Below, piece after piece: positions 20,459-32,112 of a DNA stretch of 64,000 nt. Source of the DNA: Azolla caroliniana (taxonomy: Eukaryota > Polypodiophyta); assembly GCA_043228905.1 (NCBI GenBank), contig JBHGNT010000007.1, positions 19,654,001 through 19,718,000 of the forward strand. The letters are read 5' to 3'. A model generated the notes under the pieces. That model did not search any database and was not told the origin of the DNA. It worked only from the letters and a program-made list of their open reading frames with translations. Both the position numbers and the translations under genes were made by a program. Position 1 is the stretch's first letter, and every line of letters begins with the position of its first letter.

Positions 20459-21571
20459 GTGTGTAGACAACGAATAAGTCAGGGTAAGTACTAGATTCAC
20501 CCTAGACACTTCTTGGAGATGACGGAGGTATTCCATTTTTTTATATATCAATTCACATTCCATAAATTTTTGTTTTGACCAAGTGTATATTAATGTTTGC
20601 TATATATATTGGTTGATGTAGGCTGAATTGTACATGAACTTTAAAGACCAACATCTAAGCTTGAATGTTGGATTCCGCAAGCTCCAAGGTTTGAAACCAT
20701 ATTATGTTAGAAAATTAAATGAGAGGAATACATGTTGTTGTGTGTACCATGTGAAGATGGACATGTTAAGGCTTGGAGTGAATGCAATGCGTACTGATTC
20801 TAAGGGTATACATGGGGCAATTATGTGTTTGCACTTGTGAGGTTTGTTGACCAAATGGGGAGGATAATAGGTGTAATGCACGAAACATGACTTATGCATC
20901 CGTTTCTGAGTTATGGAGTTCTTGTGTTTGTGAAAAAGAACATCATGTGAGTGGCATCGTCGTACATGTCTTTTAAGAACATGTAAGGTTTGTCCACTAC
21001 CATTATTTTGTAGGCAGGAGCTTGATTTGGGAAACAGTCATGTTGTGAAATGGAAATATTTAGAGTATGTGACTGAAAATATTGGCCAAGGACTTGTAAC
21101 TAAGCGTATCAAGGAAGTATATAAGGAGACATGTGCTGCTACCCTTGTCTCAAAATTTAAGAAACAACTTGGGGAGTTCATTCCACATAACTTCTGGAGT
21201 TATTGGCAAAATTCACAGTTCAAGGAATGTATTAAAATCTTACCAACGGGTGTCATTGTATTCGTTATTGACTTTGCAGAAAACTATACATTTAAAGTTC
21301 AAAAGGAGGTTCAATCAATGCATTGGTACAATGATCAATGTACAATACTTGTACATATTTGCTATTGGAGACAAGGCGGTAAGTTACATAAGAAATCAGT
21401 ATTTTACATTTCAGTTGATAAAAAGCATGATACACTATTTGTTCAACATTGTTTTAAGCTTCACCATGCAGATTTATTGTCTCTAGAGTTTAGCTTTAAA
21501 CATCATTGGGTTTGGTCTGATGGTGCTGCCTCGCAGTTTAAGGCGGCACGATCGTTCTACTTCATCGCCAG

Positions 21572-22919
21572 GTAATTTTTAATCCATATGTTTAGTACTT
21601 ATAATGCAATGTCTAAGGAAGTAAGTCTTGTGTTAGTGCATGCAGACTATTTATGTTTGTAACTATTCAAACACGGTACTATTCAAATGGATGCATGCAT
21701 ACTAATTATGTTTGTAACTATGTTAAGTGTTCTTGATTGATCACATAGTACCATCCTGTCACGTGGAACTGTGTTTATTATCTTTTAATCCATGTGAAGT
21801 GTTCTCCATAGACACATTGTACTGTGTTGTGTGTTATATTAGTACTAAATCAGTATTTATTGAAGGATGTAAAGTACTTGTCTTGTACTCATGGTATTGG
21901 CCATTCTTAAGAGTTTGTACTAAGTATCTTTTAGTCCATGTTGAGTGCTCTCCATGGACACATTGTATTGTACTGTGTGTTGTATCTATACTAAATCAGT
22001 ATTTATTGAAGGATGTAAAGTACTCGTCTTGTACTCATAGTATTGTCCATCCTTAAGAGTTAGTACTTATTATCTTTTAATCCATGTTGAGTGTTCTCCA
22101 TGGACACACTGTATTGTACTGTGTGTTGTATCTGTACTAAATCAATATTTATTGAAGGATGTAAAGTACATGTCTTGTACTTAGTACTATCCTATATTGA
22201 AGAGTTTGTACTAATTATCTTTTAATCCATGTTGAGTGTTCTCCATGGACACATTGTATTGTACTGTGTGTTGTATCTGTACTAAATCAATATTTGTTGA
22301 AGGATGTAAAGTGCATGTCTTGTACTTAGTATTGTCCTATATTGAAGAGTTTGTACTTATTATCTTTTAATCCATGTTGAGTGTTCTCCATGGACACACT
22401 GTATTGTATTGTGTGTTGTATCTATAATAAATCAGTATTTATTGAAGGATGTAAAGTACATGTCTTGTACTCATAGTACTGTCCTATATTGAAGAATTTG
22501 TACTAATTATCTTTTAATCCATGTTGTGTTCTCCATGGACACATTGTATTGTACTATGTGTTTTATCTGTACTAAATCAGTATTAATGGATGTAAAGTAC
22601 TCGTTGTCAACAACATAGTATTGTCCAATATTGAAGAGTTTGAACTAATTATCTTTTAATACATGTAGAGTGTTTTGCATGAACACATTGTACTATGCTT
22701 TGTGTTGTATCCATACTAAATTAGTATTAATGGATGCTAAGTATAGATGGTTGACAACATAGTACTATTTATCTTTTAATCAGTGTAGCGTGTTCTCCAT
22801 GGATATGTTGTGTTATACTTTGTTTTGTATTTGTACTAAATCAATATTAATGGATGTATAGTACTCTCGATTGACAACATAGTACTAATAATTGTTGGAA
22901 ACCTAGGATACAAAAGCAG
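21572..22919 (+). other. Intron of the transposase-like gene
   Basis: 1,348 bp between a GTAATT donor and an AAAAGCAG acceptor. The splice restores an unbroken frame. It is filled by the ~145-bp tandem repeat array. Confidence 0.65.
21735..22890. repeat. ~145-bp tandem repeat array (about eight units)
   Basis: Units carry CTTTTAATCCATGTTGAGTG, TCTCCATGGACACATTGTA, CTAAATCAGTATTTATTGAA and GGATGTAAAGTACATGTCTT. Starts of the CCATG.TGAGTG motif fall at about 21789, 21933, 22080, 22226, 22370, 22517, 22661 and 22779, i.e. 144-147 bp apart, with a shortened last unit. Similarity declines to the right. Confidence 0.9.
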
Positions 22920-23805
22920 ATACTTCTCCTTATTCAACATTCGTATGCAATGGAACTACTTCGGGTCTGGACATGGAAAAGGAGAGCATGATGGCGCGGG
23001 GGCTGTGATCAAACGTGCCCTTACAAGTGAGCAGTTGGATAATAATGGTGCTAAGTTTCAAAATGCACATGATGTTGTGGAGTGGCTAACATGGAAGATG
23101 TCAAATGATGGTAAGAACAAATTGTTTGTTGAGATTCGCGCTGATGAGGTAGATAGAACTAAATCATATAGTTGTAAAACCGTGAAAGGCACACGAAGCA
23201 CCTATTGTGTATTAGGGTTTAGCAGCAAGGACACAACACAATTGTTACTCCGTACTTTATCATGCTTTTGTTCCATGTGTATAGATGAAGCTTGGGAAAA
23301 ATGCATCAACCTATCAATCGTGGAGCCTTGGAAGTTGCAAAAGCTTGAGCCTAAACCACAAGATGATATTGAAGAGGATGCACATTCAAACGATATTGTA
23401 TACTACAACCAACATCAAGACTTGGTAGTTTTATTGGAAGTTGGAGATCATTTTGCGGTGCTCAAATCTCCTCAAAATGAAGATTTAGAAGACTACTACA
23501 TTGTGGTGTGCAAGCAAGGAAAGACATTATTGTAAGAAGTGGTGAGGGATGGCTGGGGCAACATGTTCAACGTTGGTGAGTCTGTCGTGTATGGAAACAA
23601 TTATGCAAAGTTGCTGCAATGCAAGAACACATATGCATTATTAAAAGATGCACCCATCGCAATAATCTACACTGCTGCCATTCTTGCGATCAAGCTCAAT
23701 ATGACTCAAGCAAAGCACAAGGTTAAGGGATACAACACTGTCTACAAGGTCCCCCAAGAGGTTCATCAGCACATATTCAGGGAGGTCTCTCTGTTTAATG
23801 CTTGA

Positions 23806-24605
23806 AAGTTACCCTATTAATACATTATAGTTGGCAACTGAAAAACATCCGCTTGTAGTTCACTATTTGATGTATTGATATATTAATTTTGATGATTGAC
23901 AAATGAATCGATATATTTCATCTTTCTTCTAAAGTGTTTAGAGTATTTATTGAGCTTGGTTTGTAAGTGTTCATGGTAATTATAGAGTTGCTTGTTTCTA
24001 TGGTTTAGGGTGTGAAGTCTTCAATACTTAGTAGCATCAATATGGCCCAAACTTATTCAACTATCAATACCAATAGTCTAATCCCTATTGTTTTAAGTCT
24101 CTATTCGACTCTAACTATGTGCACTCAAGGAGACCATACTTTGCAAGTATCAATATACATATTAGTTTAGTACTAATGTCAATTGTAAGTGTTCATTAAT
24201 ACATAGTAGTCTCCCGAAATATCTCAGTTAGACGGATACAATAGAATATATTTTCATTCTCTATAATTAACAATATAGAATTTCACATTACACTACAACA
24301 CTAGATGGTTGGTCTGATCTTCACAGCATTTCACAGGGGCAATTTAGACAATACGTTGGTAACAATTCAGTGGTAGTTCAACACAATCATGGTTGCATGA
24401 TAATTAACAATAGAATACATTCTCATTCTCTGCAATTGGCAATATAGAATTTCACATTACGTTAACAACACTAGATGAGTGAACTGGAGTCAGTACAACA
24501 TTTCACATTAGCAATTTAGACAGTATTTTGGTATACCAAATAATTCAAGTTCAGACATCACTAACAGTTCAACTATAGTTCAAGTACAATCGAAAGACAA
24601 TCAGG
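23806..24605. other. AT-rich intergenic DNA between convergent genes
   Basis: No coding potential recognised. It contains two diverged copies of a ~170-bp segment (ATAGAATATATTTTCATTCTC ... at about 24240 and 24410, sharing TTCACATTAC and ACACTAGATG). Confidence 0.5.
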
Positions 24606-24612
24606 CATCATT

Positions 24613-25582
24613 TCACAATTTCCCTGATCTTGTAATGCACTTGTTATTGGTGCCGGTTTTTTGTGATTTTACATTCTTCTTTATCTTAAAGCCGTTAGGT
24701 ATCAGCGTACTAAGTGGCACTTCATCATCAGAGGCATCAGAGACAGGTATGGATGTACGAGCACCTTGTACCAGTGGCAAGCTTGAGAGACAAACTGTGT
24801 TTTCTGCAATTGCAATGCTTGTACACACATCCACAAAGGTACTGTTGATAGTGAAATTATCACTCACCTCTTGTATGTGGGTTGTTTTAGTACTCATGTT
24901 GTTGCTAGTATGCTCATTCTTAGTACAATTAGGCTCATGTATGTGGGCTATAGCAGTACTCACGATGAACTCCTCTTGGCTGGTGATAGTCACCTCATTC
25001 TTAAGACCACCGTACTCCCCTTCTTGGGTGGTCTTTATTGCCTGGTCCTCATGGGTGATGCTAGGATGCTCGTTCTCAGTACAATCAGGCTCCTCTTCAT
25101 TACTAGCTATATTATTTCCACACTCCTCATGGGCTTCTATAGACACTACTAGCACATTCTCAGTAAAATCAGGCTCCTCTTCATTACTAGCTATATTCTT
25201 TCCACACTCATCATGGGCTTCTATAGAAACTACTAGCACATTCTCGGTAGAATTAGGCTCCTCTTCAATACTAGCAATGTTCTTTCCACACTCCTCATGG
25301 GATTCTTTAGACACTACTAGCACATTCTCAGTACAATCAGGCTCCTCTTCAATACTAGCGATATTCTTTCCACACTCCTCATGGGATTCTTTAGACAAAT
25401 TGTTGTTTGTACATGCCAGCTGCTCTTCAAATATGAATGCTTCCTTTTTTTCACAGTCCTCATGTTTGGAAGATGTGCTCCCAGAGTCTGCCTCCGTGCA
25501 AAGGTTAATCCCAGAATCTGACTCTGCACTTGTGCTCCATATAGTTCCCGATTCATTTGATTGCAGTTGGGAATTGGACTAC
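24613..25582 (-). CDS. 3' exon of an unrecognised minus-strand gene, with 28-residue repeats
   Basis: Open from a possible splice acceptor (minus GAGTAG|TCC at about 25582) to a stop at 24613. The N-terminal part is Ser/Glu-rich; then four tandem units of 28 residues, each with HEECGKNIAS, EEEPDCTEN and VLVVS; then Thr/Ser-rich sequence; the C-terminus is basic (FKIKKNVKSQKTG ... RSGKL) after DDEVPLSTLIPNG. No enzyme signature is visible. High acidic content and repeats suggest a flexible, possibly nuclear protein. Upstream exons are proposed at 25693-25860, 26098-26150, 26210-26428 and beyond the satellite and copia C at 33001-34116. Splicing is inferred from GT/AG only. Confidence 0.45.
25062..25398 (-). 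repeat. 84-bp coding tandem repeat (four units)
   Basis: Four consecutive 84-bp units (plus-strand TCTTTCCACACTCCTCATGG / AGTACAATCAGGCTCCTCTT), encoding 28-residue repeats with conserved Cys positions. Multiple of three, so the frame holds. Confidence 0.85.
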
Positions 25583-25692
25583 TCTTGTAAACCTAAATAA
25601 TGGGATTCCAGAGAATATTAGTAACAACTCACATACTCAAAAGTTGGCAAACATACCAACAACAATGAACATAAGGTTAATAGCCACATTTT

Positions 25693-25860
25693 TACCTATT
25701 GTTACATCGTCATACTGTACAACCGTACACAACCCATTGCAAGTGGTAGGCTCGATCATCTTGTCCAAAACATCTAAGTGTTCAACAGGTTGGAGCTCAT
25801 TGTCAATAGAAGATTTCATAATAGTATTTATAGAATGCACCAAAAGCACCACTATAATAG
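25693..25860 (-). CDS. Probable internal exon of the minus-strand gene
   Basis: Minus strand reads VHSINTIMKSSIDNELQPVE ... TCNGLCTVVQYDDVTIG, followed by a GTAAAAATG donor-like site. No known domain. It sits between other exon-like segments in the same orientation. Confidence 0.35.
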
Positions 25861-26097
25861 GGTTGTTATGATCTAAATCATTGTTTTCTTAGAGGGCTTT
25901 TGACGTGTACCTAGGAGTGTGATAAATTCGTCTTCATGATTAGGTTTGACTCGTATCTCCCTCACCAAAGATCATTTCGTCATCATCTAGTAACACAAAT
26001 ACATGGTATTAGACAATGCATTAGGTTGACAACTCTCCGGATAGGTGAGAACATATATGACTCACCATTGCATTCAACTCTCCCTTTCTTGCCCTTT

Positions 26098-26430
26098 CCA
26101 TAAAACTTTCTTGCAGCATTCCTCTTCTTAGTGGGCTCTTTTTTAAAGACATTAGGCATTCAACATACACACAAATGAGAATTAAGATATGCTAACTCAA
26201 TTTGTGTTACCTGGATTGTTTTGATGTTGATCGGAACTTGGGGAATTTGTTTGAAGAAGTATATGTTCCACTGCTCAAATGGCCCTTCTCATACATTCAT
26301 CTTCATCATAAAACTCATACGTTACTGGTAATGATGGTCCTTGAACCTTGGAATGTGTAGCTGATACCGAGGGTTTAGGAACAGGGGCCGGTTGTTCCAT
26401 TACCTTCCCTGGCGTGGAGTTGCTTGACAC
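26098..26430 (-). CDS. Probable internal exons of the minus-strand gene (basic and Pro/Ser-rich)
   Basis: Two exon-like segments. 26210-26428: after a TTGTAG acceptor, SSNSTPGKVMEQPAPVPKPS ... YEFYDEDECMRRAI, an in-frame TGA, then SPSSDQHQNNP ending at a CCAG|GTAACA donor. 26098-26150: KEPTKKRNAARKFYGKGKKG, strongly basic like a nuclear localisation signal, ending at a GTGAGT donor. The in-frame stop suggests decay. Confidence 0.35.
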
Positions 26431-26469
26431 TACAACATTCATTACAAGAAACAAAAAAACCTTCAACGC

Positions 26470-27632
26470 AAGTACCGTGATATAAAAAATACAATGTAGG
26501 TCACAAGAACTGCATTACTAAATCATTAGGCTACACCTAGTTCCCATATTACACATCTAGTACTAATCGTGAACAATGTATTACTCACTTAGTTCCCAAA
26601 TCACACAACTAGTACTAATCATGAACAATGTACTACTCACTTAGTTCCCAAATTACACAACTAGTACTAATCGTCAACAATGTACTACTCAGTTCTGAAA
26701 TTACACAAGTAGTACTAATCGTCAACAATGTACTACAAGTATAGTGTGTACTAACACTAGTACTAGGCACGTTGTAATATAGATTGGACTAACATCTAAT
26801 CCAACAAATATAGATTGGACTTTAGTACTAACGTGGTATTTTGCACACAAGTAATACTAAACGTGATATGTGTTCTACACACCTAATTACATAACTAATA
26901 CCAATTACACCAATAGTATTAATCTTCAACAGTATTAGTACTAAACGTGATATGTGTTTGACACACCTCATTTCCAAATTACACAAACTGTACTAATCTT
27001 CAACAATTTACCATACACCTTGTTCCCATATTACATAACTAGTACTAATCGTGCTCCTTTTTTATGCCATACCTCCTTTATTGCATAGCTTGTAGATTGT
27101 CTTATATGATATCATCTGTTTCATCAGATGTTGGTAGTAGCTTTTGTATTACAATAAAGGTGAAATGAAATGTCTCCTTCTGTCTTCTATATGTACATTT
27201 CTCAAGTAATATACTAAGGTGTATATTTCTGGAAAAAAAAAAAAAACTAGTACTAATCGTGAACAATGTACTACACAACTAATTCCCAAATTACACAAAT
27301 AGTACTAATAGTCAACAATGTACTACAAGTATAGTGTGTACTAAACTAGCACTAGGCAAGTTGTAATATAGATTGGACGAACAACTTATCCAACAAATAC
27401 ATCTAAACAACTTCCTTCGTTAGTACGAAATTGGTATTTTGCATACAAGTAGTACTAATCATGATATGTGTTCTACACTCCTAATTCCCAAATTACAGGT
27501 TTATTACTAATCGTTCACAATGTACTACATACCTTGTGCTCAAATTACATAACTAGTACCAATCCTGAACAATGTCACACCTGGTTCCCAAATTACTCAA
27601 ATAGTACTAATGGTGGAAAATATCCGTTCAAC
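26470..27632. repeat. ACTAGTACTAATCGT satellite-like array, left part
   Basis: Irregular units of about 50-60 bp with AACTAGTACTAATCGTGAAC, AATGTACTAC and TTAGTTCCCAAATTACACAA, plus longer-period pieces containing TAGATTGGACTAACA (at about 26783 and 27367). It lies in a proposed intron of the minus-strand gene and is interrupted by a retroposed insert and by copia C; it seems to resume weakly at 32790-32900. Confidence 0.8.
27054..27244 (+). mobile_element. Retroposed insert with poly(A) tail
   Basis: 191 bp ending in about 15 A residues, with AATAAA upstream (about 27154). A 17-bp direct repeat AACTAGTACTAATCGTG flanks it at 27037-27053 and 27245-27261. This looks like LINE-mediated retroposition of an RNA 3' end. 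Caution: the flanking motif is also the satellite's own repeat. Confidence 0.6.
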
Positions 27633-28274
27633 TGACAGGAACTACACGCTCCCGATACGCAACGGTCGGCCACAACCGAGCTTAGAATCAAACACAGAAA
27701 AACGGGTAATGAATGCACGACACAATGGAGAGAAGAGTACACTGGATGTTTACGTGGAAAACCCACACGCGGGAAAAAACCACGGCAGTCCACTGACTGC
27801 TAACTATCACTATGTAACAAATGTACAATAGATGAACACAGACGCAACGACCTCTTGTTCACTGTCTTCGCCACAAGCGGCGGTTACAACAGAGATACGA
27901 ACTCTTCGTCTCTTTCTTTCTCTCTCTCTCTCTGTACACTGTTGCGCTCTAATCTAGCGCCAACAAGAATGACAACAACTATATCATACTAAGTTTGCCC
28001 TAAGTCATATTTATACTAATATGAATTTTCGGCTATTTATAAATATAACCCCGATGGACTCTCAGAAAACATATTTACGAATATGTCCCTTCATCCGGTG
28101 AGTACTTCTCACCGGGCCTTCACCATCTGGCTCTTGCCGGGTACTCCTCATTCGGTTCTTACCGGGGTCTTCCATAGCTGGGTACTCCTCATCCGGTTCT
28201 CACCGGGTCTTCCGTAGCCGGGTACTCCTCATCCGGTTTCTCACTACCCATCTGGAGGGACCTGTTTCCTAACA
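27633..28274 (-). repeat. Copia C 3' LTR
   Basis: 642 bp, starting plus TGACAGGAACTACACGCTCC and ending TTTCCTAACA. Shares with copia A the CCGG-rich repeats (28090-28240), TATA-adjacent dyads and the CT-rich tract, but is clearly a separate subfamily. Polypurine tract (plus AACTCCCCCTTC) follows. Confidence 0.92.
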
Positions 28275-28284
28275 AACTCCCCCT

Positions 28285-29880
28285 TCACTCTGGCATGGGA
28301 TATCTTACTAGTCCGATCCGCTTCCGGCATGCATCCAGCTTGTCGGGTATCAGTACTTTGGTCAACATATCTAACCCGTTCTCGACCGTGTGGATCTTCG
28401 TCAGCGTGAACTCCTGGTCATCTACTCTTTCCCGGATCCAGTGATACCTTCGCTGGATATGCTTCGTCCGGGAATGGTAAGCCGCATTCCTAGCAAGGTG
28501 GGTGGCACTTTGATTGTCGCAATAGAGCCGGTATTCATCTTGCCAGATACCGAGCTCTTCGATGAAGTCCTTCATCCATATTATTTCCTTGTCGGCTTCC
28601 ACAGCCGCCATGTACTCCGCCTCCATGGTTGACAACGCAATCGTCTTCTGCAGCCTCAACTGCCACGAAACAGCTCCCCATGCATATGTCATTATATACC
28701 CAGATGTAGACCGGCTGGTATCCACATCAGCCGACATTTTCAAATCGGTAAAACCGTCAAGTTGAGGTTTACTACAGCCGAATCGGAGACACATATTCGA
28801 AGTGCCCTTCAAGTACCGGAGTATCCATTTGTCCGCGTTCCAGTGCTCCTTACCAGAATTACTCATGAATCGGCTCACCACTCCGACTGCATATCCAATA
28901 TCCGGTCGAGTACACACCATTGCGTACATTAAGCTCCCAACAGCAAAGGCATATGGAACCTTCATCATATCTGCCTTCTCTGCTTTCGTCTTCGAGCTTT
29001 GCTTACCGGATAACCTGTAGTTTGCCGGAAGTGTCGATCCGACCGGTTTCGCATTTGACATGTTGAACCGCTGAAGCACCTTTGTCACGTACTTTTCCTG
29101 TGACAGCCAGAGTTGCTTCGTTGGTCGGCTCCGGATGATATGCATCCCCAACATCTATCTTGCCGGACCCAATTCTTTCATTGAGAAGATCCGGTTGAGA
29201 GCCTTCTTCAGCATCCATATTTTGGCTTGGTCCCGTTCGACGATCAACATGTCGTCGTCCACGTACAAAAGGAGTATCAGGAAGTCGCCTTCTTCGAACT
29301 TCTTCACAAACACGCAGTGATCGGCCTGCGTCTTGTGGTACCCTTGATCGGTCATGAAGGAGTCCAACTTCCGGTACCATTGTCGGGGAGCCTGTTTCAG
29401 TCCGTACAAGCTCTTCTTCAACCGACAAACCAGGTGCTCCTTCCCTTTCTCCACGAATCCTTCCGGTTGCTACATGTAGATCTCCTCTTCGAGGTCACCA
29501 TGAAGGAATGTCGTCTTCACGTCTAGCTGCTCTACCTCGAGGTCCATGCTTGCCGCTATACTCAGCACCGTCCGGATGAAGGTCATCTTTACTACCGGGG
29601 CAAATATCTCGTCGAAGTCCACGCCCTTCTTCTGTTGGAACCCCTTCACCACAATCCTGGCTTTGTATCTCGGGGGGTTGCCGGCATCTCCTGGTTTCAA
29701 CTTGTACACCCACTTGTTTCGGAGTACCCGCTTTCCTTTCGGCAACTCCACCAATTCGTACGTATGGTTCTCATGCAGGGAATCCATCTCATCCTGCATG
29801 GCACTTAACCATTTGCGGCTGTGGGTGTCATCCTTCTCTTCTTCGAAGCTTTCCGACTCTCCCTCATCGGTCAGCAGCAC
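28285..29880 (-). pseudogene. Copia C RT-RNase H, broken
   Basis: 29470-29880 has RT N-terminal motifs (NKWVYKLKPGDAG, VDFDEIFAPVVKM, EQLDVKTTFLHGDLEE). A TAG precedes 29155-29454 (CRLKKSLYGLKQAPRQWY and LLYVDDDMLIVE). A second TAG separates 28285-29154, which carries the RT end and RNase H (MLGMHIIRSRPTKQ, TMEAEYMAAVEADKE, the C-terminal RRYHWIRERVDD). The catalytic YVDD motif has an additional Asp codon (YVDDDM, about 29250-29267), which should harm RT. Copia A2 has YVDDM at the same place. Confidence 0.9.
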
Positions 29881-31105
29881 ATGCTTTGCATCTGGAAATC
29901 TCTGGGGGCCCTTCTCTCTCTGAGAGGATATCTCCGTCTTTGGCCTTCAGCAACCGGCTCCACTATTTGATCCTCATCCTCATCCGATTCAGGGTCTTGG
30001 CCGGTTCTGGTTTCAGCTTCCTCTACTTCTTCTTTTGCCGGTTCGGTATCCTCACCGTAGTCGGCTGGTTCCTCGAGTGCGAACCAATCTCTTGCCGGTT
30101 GGGTCTGCTCATCGTAGAATCGATCCTTATTGGCCGACTCGGAGTTCATTACCTTCTTCTCCGACTCCCAATCGAAGAGCGTCTTGTCCTCCATGAAGAT
30201 AATATCTCGACTCCGGAATACCTTCTTGTCGACCGGGTCCCACACTCGGTAGCCGAACTCATCGTCGCCATAACCGAGGAATATGAATGGCCGGGTCTTT
30301 GGATCTAACTTTCCTCTCCGGTCCTTAGCAACATGCACATACACGAGACACCCAAACACCTTCAGATGCCGGTAGGACACTTCCTTACCGGTCCACACCT
30401 TCTGCGGCGTGTCTCCGTCCAAGGGCACTGAGGGTGATATGTTTATCACATACGTCGTTGTCGACAACGCCTCAGCCCAAAACATCTTGGGTAATTTTGC
30501 ATGCGCCAGCATACTCTGAACCCTCTCCATTATGGTCTGGTTCATCCTCTCGGCCAGCCCGTTTAATTCCGGCATCTTCGGCACGGTAAATTCGAGCCGG
30601 ATTCCCTTCGAGCGGTAGTACTCCTCGAACTGCCCCCGGTATTCTCCTCCGTTATCTGCCCGAACCGCCTTCAGCTTCCGGCTAGTTTCTCTTTCCACTC
30701 TCGTGTGGAGCTCTTTGAAGATGGGTAGCACCTGATCCTTCGTCTTCAACGGTGTGGCCCACAACTTCCGGCTGTGGTCATCTATGAACGTCACGAAGTA
30801 CTGCGATCCTGCATGTGACTTCGTGTCCACTTGACACACATCAGTATGCACCAACTCCAGTGGTGCATTACGTCTCATCAGTGGCCTTGGTCGGAAGGAG
30901 GTCCAATTTTGCTCACCGGCCAGACAATCAGTGCACTTCTCCAAGTGCACGTTCTTCACTGGAATGAGGTTGTCGTCTGCAAGCCTCTTCATCCTCTTCT
31001 CACTCATGTGATACAGCCTTTGGTCTCACAGCTCACCAGCAGTGTCGCATGCCACCTTCACTTCCTCCGGGCATAACCGGGCATTCATCAGGTACAACAT
31101 GTTGA
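29881..31105 (-). pseudogene. Copia C integrase
   Basis: 29871-31007 is open for 378 codons: zinc tail CTDCLAGEQNWTSF, core with VHTDVCQVDTK, FIDDHSRKLWAT, ADNGGEY and ELNGLAERMNQ, GKEVSYRHLKVFGC, then the acidic linker. All three acidic positions are present. The zinc-binding start (LYLMNARLCPEEV region, 31010-31105) is in another frame and joins directly to gag-type sequence instead of protease. It overlaps the RT segment by frame change at about 29875. Confidence 0.88.
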
Positions 31106-32082
31106 CCTTTACCGTCTGGTCTTTACCGTTCCGGTTCGGTGTCTACTTCGAATTGGTGTCGTCGGTTTCCTTTTCTTTTCTGGAAAGGTTTAGCTTACTC
31201 CCCTCGGTGATGAGCATCAACTCTTCTTCACTTGCTGCGATTGCCCTCGTCCTCTTTCGGTCCGTTCCCCTCCGGTCTTTACCGTTCCGGTCCGGTGTCT
31301 GCTTCGAATTGGTGCCGTCGGTTTTCTTTTCTTTTCTTTTTACGTCGACAGTTTTTCTGGAAGTGTCCCAGCTTGCCGCAATAGAAGAAAGTAGGCCTCC
31401 CCCTTGACTTTGACCGTGTCCCCGACTTCTCCCAGTTCTGGGGACTACGGTTCCTTTGTCTTCCGCGTTCCGATTCGGTAAGGAGCGCTTTGGAGTTGGA
31501 GCTCGTATCCTTATCTTTCCGACGCGCCTCCTCATCTAGCAAGCTCGACTTCACTCTTGCTAGGGATAACCGTTTCCCTTCCGGCCCGGCGTTGCCCAAA
31601 GTCACAACCAACGTCTCCCAGCTATCCGGGAGGGAACCGAGCAGGAGTAACGCTAGTACCTCATCGGCGAGAGGTACTTCCAATGATGTTGCCTGGTGTA
31701 TCAGCCCCTAGAAGGCATTCATGTGCTCCGCCATGCTAGAGCCATCTTGGTACCGGAGTCTTACTAGCTTCCGGAATACCGAAACCTGGTTAATAGCATT
31801 TTTGTTCTGAAACATAATGCTGATCTTCTCCCAGAGCTCATGCGCCTTGCTCTCTTCATTGAAGTTGTTGTATAGGCTCATGTCGATGAAGCGCTGTATG
31901 TAAGCCGTTGTCTTCATGTGCATCACCTCCCATATCGTGGCGTCGATTTTGTCCAGTCTCTTGTCCCGGAACTGAACCGGCAACCAAAGATCTTTGACCA
32001 CGAGCATCTCCCTCATCTTCGACTTCCACACGGAATAGTTGGAGCCGGTGAGCTTGAACATACCTCCCAACGAATCGTCCAT
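31106..32082 (-). pseudogene. Copia C gag with duplicated tail and no protease
   Basis: ATG at 32080-32082 (MDDSLGGMFKLTGSNYS). A TAG near 31708 interrupts gag; 31279-31683 continues with LLLGSLPDSWETLVV and a knuckle FFYCGKLGHFQKNC, in which the first Cys is Phe. The segment encoding DRNGKDRRG and the flanking Thr/Asp-rich stretch appears twice (about 31106-31190 and 31262-31350), and the second copy runs straight into integrase N-terminal codons. Roughly 130 codons of protease expected here, including DSGAS, are missing. Confidence 0.85.
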
Positions 32083-32097
32083 TTTCTATGTCAGTTC

Positions 32098-32109
32098 GCT
32101 TTGATACCA
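32098..32109 (-). promoter_or_regulatory. Copia C primer binding site
   Basis: Minus strand TGGTATCAAAGC, one mismatch from the initiator-Met site used by copia A and B. Confidence 0.8.
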
Positions 32110-32112
32110 CTT

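Larger units (their letters stand above)
20612..23805 (+). pseudogene. Transposase-like gene with candidate DDE core, uncharacterised family, spliced and decayed
   Basis: Three coding parts. 20612-20840: ELYMNFKDQ ... GLKPYYVRKLN ... CCCVYHVKMDMLRLG, a Cys/His-rich N-terminal region. About 20880-21571: CVCEKE, then RTCLLRTCKVCP, then an RNase H-like region with VIDFAENYT (Asp at 21270-21272) and WVWSDGAASQFK (Asp at 21519-21521). 22920-23805 after an intron: WNYFGSGHGKGEHDGAG (Glu 22984-22986, Asp 22990-22992) and a C-terminal domain (VRDGWGNMFNVGESVVYGNN). The AG|GTAATT donor (21571/21572) and GCAG acceptor (22919/22920) join in frame between FIAR and YFSLF. Breaks: stop or frame shift at 20838-20840, a two-base shift near 20955, TAA at 23533-23535. 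From memory, cnidarian and other animal genomes carry multi-copy proteins of this layout (Cys clusters, SDG.ASQF, GHGKG.DG); I know no established name. Transposase function is inferred. Confidence 0.6.

Noticed and set aside
20448-20480. Terminal inverted repeat of the transposase-like unit
   Set aside because: I could not find a matching inverted copy near 34100-35090; the sequence is better explained as the end of a G1-type LTR.
26470-27632. CRISPR-like array
   Set aside because: Repeats are irregular, adjacent and degenerate without unique equal-length spacers, in an evidently eukaryotic plant sequence.
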